A DNA stretch of 64,000 nt from Strongylocentrotus purpuratus (lineage: Eukaryota > Echinodermata > Echinoidea > Camarodonta > Strongylocentrotidae). This document shows, one piece after another, positions 63,201 through 64,000 of the stretch (position 1 is the first letter of the stretch; each line of letters starts with the position of its first letter). The stretch covers positions 5,506,447 through 5,570,446 of the forward strand of contig NW_022145613.1 in the NCBI RefSeq assembly GCF_000002235.5, in the 5' to 3' direction. The notes under the pieces were generated by a model. It ran no database searches and had not been told where the DNA came from. It saw only the letters and a list, made by a program, of their open reading frames with translations. The translations under genes and the position numbers were made by a program.

Positions 63201-64000
63201 CTGGCTTGCTCCGAAATCCACCGGCATTGTGGTCTTAACTCTCCACATGTCCTACACAAGAATGAAACACTCTTTAACTCCAATCACAGAATTCGGAATA
63301 AGAACATGAATGTCTCACCCATGTTTAGGGTTGACCACCACAGCCCTCGGTTGGTCCATACCGGTGTAGACCAGGGTCTTTCTCTGACTCCCATCCAGCT
63401 CAGCTACCTCCATTACGTCGTTCACACTGTCCACCCAGTACAGCTTCCTGTTATACAAAGATAATGCGTTCACATTCAGTAACTTGATTTTACATAGTTT
63501 AATAGTCTAAGACTTGATGAACTGAAAGATTAGAATAACATTTTATTTCATTAATACGCCATTTTCACTTCCTCACCAATCGGTTTTAAACTTCCCCAAT
63601 ACAGCATTATGCAAATACAGGCATACGATCTTTTTAAACACCAACGTAATAGAGGACGTTCCCGAACAAGGAAATAGATAGAGAAAGTGTGAGAATGGGA
63701 AAAGGGAGGGGGAAATGAAAATAAAATGAAACGACCCTCCGTTCACACCCCCATCCCTTGATGGCCTTGTTTTCTCGTACTCTAACAAAAGACCTGCAGT
63801 GCTCCTCAAAAGATGCCCTTACCCCCATCAACGACCAGATCCATACGCTACGCCACATGTTTGGATATCAAACACTTACCTTCCAACCCAATCCACGGAC
63901 ATCCCCTCTCCACCGTTCACGAAGTCGTCGATGATGACCTCACGATCCGTTCCGTTCATCCACATACGAACGATGTGCGCCCGGAAGACGTCCAGTACGA
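44341..64000 (-). CDS. LRP2: LRP2/megalin-like giant endocytic receptor, C-terminal part
   Basis: Type I membrane receptor for endocytosis of many extracellular ligands (family role). 28 exons give 1381 aa; the 5' end is beyond 64000. Order seen: end of a YWTD propeller, EGF, 11 LDL-receptor class A (LA) repeats, EGF, calcium-binding EGF (DIDEC), six-bladed YWTD propeller, EGF, EGF, transmembrane helix, tail. Eleven LA repeats followed by EGF-EGF(Ca)-propeller-EGF-TM is the LRP2 end; LRP1 has six EGF modules there. The tail motif VTYRTG...FENPIF resembles human LRP2 VTFRSG...FENPMY. Exons 60979 to 54592, which carry the LA repeats, have lengths divisible by three and phase-1 boundaries, as expected of shuffled modules. 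All junctions were checked for GT-AG and the codon total is consistent. LRP1 or another LRP is the alternative, less likely. Confidence 0.92.
44969..45200 (+). repeat. GA-rich microsatellite tract
   Basis: Two (GA)n runs (44971-44992 and about 45069-45108) inside a longer, nearly pure purine stretch on +. Long open frames across it are low-complexity artefacts. Intron before the last LRP2-like exon. Confidence 0.95.
45364..45442 (-). CDS. LRP2: LRP2-like exon, juxtamembrane cytoplasmic segment
   Basis: Acceptor TTCTGTAG, donor GTGAGT; enters phase 2, leaves phase 0. [20 protein letters not shown] then ELPFQEY. VTYRTGxxxE resembles VTFRSGADLN in the human LRP2 tail. Confidence 0.9.
45820..45913 (-). 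CDS. LRP2: LRP2-like exon, transmembrane helix
   Basis: Acceptor ACTTGTAG, donor GTAAGA; enters phase 1, leaves phase 2. After [10 protein letters not shown] comes [16 protein letters not shown], an uninterrupted hydrophobic run of about 24 residues in all, then a stop-transfer RKRT. This fixes the orientation: ectodomain before, cytoplasm after. Confidence 0.95.
46483..46530 (+). repeat. CT microsatellite
   Basis: (CT)n with CCC interruptions, pyrimidine on +, in the intron between the transmembrane and EGF exons. Opposite polarity to the other GA tracts in this gene. Confidence 0.95.
46636..46697 (-). CDS. LRP2: LRP2-like exon, end of membrane-proximal EGF and stalk
   Basis: Acceptor CTTATAG, donor GTAAGT; enters phase 2, leaves phase 1. 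[27 protein letters not shown] is the classic EGF C-terminal loop. Only 62 nt. Confidence 0.92.
47149..47224 (+). repeat. GA microsatellite
   Basis: (GA)n and GAAA units ending ten bases before the donor end of the exon at 47234. Confidence 0.95.
47234..47321 (-). CDS. LRP2: LRP2-like exon, proline-rich spacer and first part of membrane-proximal EGF
   Basis: Acceptor TTTTCCAG, donor GTAAGT; enters phase 1, leaves phase 2. [20 protein letters not shown] then VCLDDGTC. The EGF is completed by the next exon. Confidence 0.92.
47655..47970 (+). repeat. Purine-rich AAG/GAG tract
   Basis: About 300 bases almost entirely purine on +, densest with AAG repeats at 47835-47945. The Ser/Phe-rich minus-strand open frames over it are artefacts. 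Confidence 0.95.
47984..48130 (-). CDS. LRP2: LRP2-like exon, EGF module after propeller
   Basis: Acceptor CTTTACAG, donor GTGAGC; phase 1 to 1. [20 protein letters not shown] then [19 protein letters not shown], the LRP-type EGF that packs against the propeller. Confidence 0.94.
48221..48427 (-). mobile_element. tRNA-derived SINE, family T, full copy
   Basis: On the - strand it starts GGCGCGATAGCTCAGTTGGT, then AGAGCAGTGGTCTCGTAATC. The anticodon-loop position reads CGT, like a tRNA-Thr. The B-box region is degenerate (GGTTTTAAACC). The body is shared with copies at 32805 and 33388. Intron of the LRP2-like gene. Confidence 0.9.
48430..48520 (+). repeat. ATCC/ATCT simple repeat
   Basis: CCATCCATCTATTCATCCAT-type imperfect tetranucleotide sequence directly next to the SINE head. 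Confidence 0.85.
48929..49120 (-). CDS. LRP2: LRP2-like exon, last propeller blade
   Basis: Acceptor CCGATGCAG, donor GTAGGT; phase 1 to 1. [20 protein letters not shown] then [20 protein letters not shown] and [18 protein letters not shown] replaces [13 protein letters not shown] is the exit to EGF. Confidence 0.93.
49124..49172 (+). repeat. Purine tract (long polypyrimidine tract on the gene strand)
   Basis: GGAGGAAGAAAAAAG...GAAGAAGAAGAAG on +. On the - strand this is an extended pyrimidine run just before the acceptor of the exon ending at 49120. Confidence 0.85.
49482..49705 (-). CDS. LRP2: LRP2-like exon, two YWTD blades
   Basis: Acceptor GTCCACCAG, donor GTAAGT; enters phase 2, leaves phase 1. 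[40 protein letters not shown] and [15 protein letters not shown] are two class B repeats. Confidence 0.95.
50419..50610 (-). CDS. LRP2: LRP2-like exon, YWTD blade with basic insert
   Basis: Acceptor ATGTCTCAG, donor GTAAGA; phase 2 to 2. [20 protein letters not shown] is followed by [20 protein letters not shown] and [18 protein letters not shown] fits a furin-type site (R-x-K/R-R) and sits in a loop longer than usual between the blade strands. Confidence 0.94.
51135..51276 (-). CDS. LRP2: LRP2-like exon, YWTD blade
   Basis: Acceptor TCTCTCGTAG, donor GTAAGA; enters phase 1, leaves phase 2. [18 protein letters not shown] then [14 protein letters not shown]. The polypyrimidine tract of the acceptor is the end of a 10-bp tandem repeat (51285-51389). 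Confidence 0.94.
51285..51389 (+). repeat. 10-11 bp tandem repeat (GAGAAAYAAY), about ten units
   Basis: Repeated CGAGAAACAA / TGAGAAATAA / CGAGAATTAA units. The innermost unit runs into the acceptor of the exon 51135-51276, so the splice site (TTTCTCTCGTAG on -) is built from the repeat. Confidence 0.92.
51862..51990 (-). CDS. LRP2: LRP2-like exon, start of last YWTD propeller
   Basis: Acceptor TGATCAG, donor GTATGA; phase 1 to 1. [20 protein letters not shown] then [12 protein letters not shown], the usual opening strand of an LRP propeller after an EGF pair. Confidence 0.93.
52203..52334 (-). CDS. LRP2: LRP2-like exon, calcium-binding EGF module
   Basis: Acceptor TACTTGCAG, donor GTAAGT; phase 1 to 1. 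[20 protein letters not shown] then [16 protein letters not shown]. The DIDEC start and CxNxxxxYxC fit the calcium-binding, Asn/Asp-hydroxylation EGF consensus. A decayed partial copy of this exon lies 199 bp on the 5' side (52471-52550). Confidence 0.96.
52400..52470 (+). repeat. Purine-rich GGAGAAGAA tract
   Basis: GGAAGGAGGAGAAGAATTAG then AGAAGAATGAGAAGAAGAAG; simple sequence between the calcium-binding EGF exon and its decayed copy. Confidence 0.8.
52471..52550 (-). pseudogene. Decayed duplicate of the calcium-binding EGF exon
   Basis: About 80 bases aligned without gaps to 52272-52351, roughly 80% identical. On the - strand it reads [16 protein letters not shown] and then a stop, against [16 protein letters not shown] in the real exon. 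The acceptor AG has become TA, one Cys is Tyr, and a TAG interrupts. It lies 199 bp on the 5' side of its parent in gene orientation. Confidence 0.88.
52563..52581 (+). repeat. (TAAG)n microsatellite
   Basis: Five TAAG units next to the decayed EGF exon. Confidence 0.9.
53061..53186 (-). CDS. LRP2: LRP2-like exon, EGF module
   Basis: Acceptor TCTTTCAG, donor GTAAGA; phase 1 to 1. [20 protein letters not shown] then [17 protein letters not shown]: six cysteines in EGF spacing. Confidence 0.94.
53639..54306. mobile_element. 668-bp TTAA-bounded element with G/C-tract hairpins
   Basis: Left end TTAACCCTATTTAGCCCGGG; the right end reverse-complemented is identical over those 20 bases. Inside each end a run of 9-15 G is followed within ten bases by a run of 12-15 C, a strong hairpin. 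TTAA on both sides fits a piggyBac-type target. No transposase seen. It lies in the intron between LA repeat 11 and the EGF exon. Confidence 0.93.
54470..54592 (-). CDS. LRP2: LRP2-like exon, LA repeat 11
   Basis: Acceptor TGTCTAG, donor GTAAGT; phase 1 to 1. It begins with the completing Cys of repeat 10, then [19 protein letters not shown] and [16 protein letters not shown]. Last class A repeat of the cluster; eleven matches the fourth cluster of LRP2. Confidence 0.95.
55099..55224 (-). CDS. LRP2: LRP2-like exon, LA repeat 10
   Basis: Acceptor TTCCCTAG, donor GTAAGT; phase 1 to 1. [19 protein letters not shown] then [19 protein letters not shown], with the last Cys completed across the junction. 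The inner Asp is Thr (DTC). Confidence 0.94.
55531..55722 (-). mobile_element. ~200-bp TTAA-bounded MITE-like family, copy 5, at a splice donor
   Basis: Begins TTAAATCCCGTCTGCACTAG and ends GTGCAGCGGGGCTTTAA. Its right TTAA begins inside the donor of LA exon 9 (GTAAG|TTAA on the - strand), so the element starts at intron position +6. Confidence 0.92.
55728..55865 (-). CDS. LRP2: LRP2-like exon, LA repeat 9
   Basis: Acceptor TTCCCCAG, donor GTAAGT; phase 1 to 1. [20 protein letters not shown] then [19 protein letters not shown]. The sixth base of its donor is the first T of a TTAA that bounds a MITE-like element (55531-55722). Confidence 0.95.
56365..56484 (-). CDS. LRP2: LRP2-like exon, LA repeat 8
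   Basis: Acceptor CTTTTATAG, donor GTAAGT; phase 1 to 1. [20 protein letters not shown] then [17 protein letters not shown]. The inner Asp before the fourth Cys is Gln (SQC). Confidence 0.94.
56911..57250 (+). repeat. GGGAAA/GAGAAA purine tract with GA microsatellite
   Basis: About 340 bases mostly purine on +: AGAGGGAAAGGGAAAG units (56935-57075), then (GA)n at 57170-57235. It ends ten bases from the donor of LA exon 7. Long open frames across it are artefacts. Confidence 0.95.
57261..57377 (-). CDS. LRP2: LRP2-like exon, LA repeat 7
   Basis: Acceptor GATTTACAG, donor GTAAGT; phase 1 to 1. [19 protein letters not shown] then [16 protein letters not shown]. The usual DGSDE is GGEDE, so the structural Asp and Ser are replaced while the last calcium-binding Asp-Glu pair is kept. 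Confidence 0.94.
57406..57443 (+). repeat. ATTAAC / AATGAT short tandem repeat
   Basis: ACATTAACATTAACATTAAC followed by ATAATGATAATGATAAC. Confidence 0.85.
57667..57783 (-). CDS. LRP2: LRP2-like exon, LA repeat 6
   Basis: Acceptor TTCTCGTAG, donor GTACGT; phase 1 to 1. [19 protein letters not shown] then [16 protein letters not shown], a complete class A repeat. Confidence 0.95.
58330..58482 (-). mobile_element. tRNA-derived SINE at a splice donor
   Basis: On the - strand: CGTGGGTCAGTGGTTCATTC (A-box-like), CTCGCAATCGAGAGG, GAGGGTTCGAAACTC (good B box). The head begins within a few bases of the donor of LA exon 5 (GTAAGTAGCATCGTGGGTCA). Confidence 0.85.
58486..58608 (-). CDS. LRP2: LRP2-like exon, LA repeat 5
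   Basis: Acceptor TGATTACAG, donor GTAAGT; phase 1 to 1. [18 protein letters not shown] then [18 protein letters not shown]. The bases immediately after the donor belong to a tRNA-derived SINE (see that entry). Confidence 0.95.
59173..59295 (-). CDS. LRP2: LRP2-like exon, LA repeat 4
   Basis: Acceptor TTTCTTAG, donor GTAAGT; phase 1 to 1. [18 protein letters not shown] then [19 protein letters not shown]; carries the aromatic and acidic residues used for ligand lysine docking in this fold. Confidence 0.95.
59833..59955 (-). CDS. LRP2: LRP2-like exon, LA repeat 3
   Basis: Acceptor TTTCTCCAG, donor GTAAGT; phase 1 to 1. [18 protein letters not shown] then [19 protein letters not shown]. One LA repeat in one symmetric exon. 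Confidence 0.95.
60394..60510 (-). CDS. LRP2: LRP2-like exon, LA repeat 2
   Basis: Acceptor CATCACAG, donor GTAAGT; phase 1 to 1. Cys pattern [17 protein letters not shown]...[17 protein letters not shown]. Unlike its neighbours it has Asn at both inner calcium-ligand positions (CNGEANC instead of CDGxxDC), although the final DGSDE is kept. Confidence 0.94.
60628..60676 (+). repeat. GA microsatellite
   Basis: GGGGGGAGAGAGAGAG... with a GAAGGG interruption, in the intron between the EGF/LA1 and LA2 exons. Confidence 0.95.
60979..61227 (-). CDS. LRP2: LRP2-like exon, EGF module plus LA repeat 1
   Basis: Acceptor CTATCAG, donor GTAAGT; phase 1 at both ends. [20 protein letters not shown]...[16 protein letters not shown] is an EGF of the LRP type; [20 protein letters not shown]...[11 protein letters not shown] is the first class A repeat, with the calcium-site acidic residues present. 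Confidence 0.95.
61228..61922. other. LRP2-like intron without recognised content
   Basis: AT-rich sequence between the last propeller exon and the EGF/LA1 exon. No repeat family or coding exon recognised. Confidence 0.6.
61923..62152 (-). CDS. LRP2: LRP2-like exon, end of propeller
   Basis: Acceptor GATCCTAG, donor GTACGG (non-G at +5 side, weaker). [36 protein letters not shown] and [13 protein letters not shown] close the propeller; IxIYHPxRQ is the standard exit into an EGF module. Enters phase 2, leaves phase 1. YLTD replaces YWTD. Confidence 0.92.
62656..62826 (-). CDS. LRP2: LRP2-like exon, two YWTD motifs
   Basis: Acceptor TTTACAG, donor [26 protein letters not shown] starts one blade and [13 protein letters not shown] the next. 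Phase 2 at both ends. Confidence 0.94.
63319..63447 (-). CDS. LRP2: LRP2-like exon, YWTD blade
   Basis: Acceptor TATAACAG, donor [26 protein letters not shown] then [22 protein letters not shown] is the YWTD-type motif. Phase 2 at both ends. Confidence 0.93.
63880..64000 (-). CDS. LRP2: LRP2-like exon, YWTD propeller blade (cut by window edge)
   Basis: Donor GTAAGT at 63879-63874. It encodes [20 protein letters not shown] then [19 protein letters not shown], a typical LDL-receptor class B repeat with the IxRxxMNGTD strand and the VDWVGRKLYW lead-in completed by the next exon. The exon continues past the right edge. Leaves phase 2. Confidence 0.92.

Noticed and set aside
44341..64000. Identity as LRP1 rather than LRP2
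   Set aside because: LRP1 has six EGF modules before the membrane and a different tail; here two EGF modules, eleven LA repeats and an FENPxF tail fit LRP2 better.

Overview
The window looks like a piece of an invertebrate deuterostome chromosome, most likely a sea urchin. It is AT-rich and intron-rich, has GT-AG introns from a few hundred bases to 13.6 kb, and is dense in small TTAA-flanked inverted-repeat elements, tRNA-derived SINEs and microsatellites. The organism call is an inference from gene structure and repeat style. No bacterial operon, virus, CRISPR array or rRNA gene was seen.

Two convergent genes account for all the coding sequence I can support. On the + strand, 4966-36774, is a complete TRAK/Milton gene (trafficking kinesin-binding protein, the adaptor linking mitochondrial Miro to kinesin-1 and dynein). 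It has 14 coding exons (1078 aa) and a second candidate first exon at 12995-13088 (1084 aa). Every exon junction was checked by hand for GT/AG and for phase, and the summed length is divisible by three.

On the - strand, 64000 down to 44341, is the 3' part of a giant LDL-receptor-family gene, best matched to LRP2 (megalin). It shows 28 exons and 1381 aa: the end of a YWTD beta-propeller, an EGF module, 11 LDL-receptor class A repeats, two EGF modules (the second calcium-binding), a complete YWTD propeller, two further EGF modules, a transmembrane helix and a cytoplasmic tail of about 170 aa with an FENPIF motif. Its 5' part lies beyond the right edge.

Layout: 1-4965 upstream of TRAK; 4966-36774 TRAK, with a 13.6-kb first intron holding the alternative first exon and several repeats, and a 67-bp minisatellite of 26 units in the intron after exon 5; 36775-44340 AT-rich 3' UTR/intergenic space shared by the convergent genes; 44341-64000 LRP2-like.

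The most notable unlisted signal is a set of three decayed partial exon duplicates sitting in introns within about 225 bp of their parent exons, two in TRAK and one in the LRP2-like gene. They are about 75-81% identical to the parent without gaps, and carry stop codons, frame faults or a lost splice site. Also notable: mobile elements inserted exactly at two splice donors of the LRP2-like gene, a 3' splice site built from a tandem repeat, a foldback element flanked by an unusually long direct repeat, and several families of TTAA-bounded MITE-like elements. I found no evidence of a wholly new molecular system.
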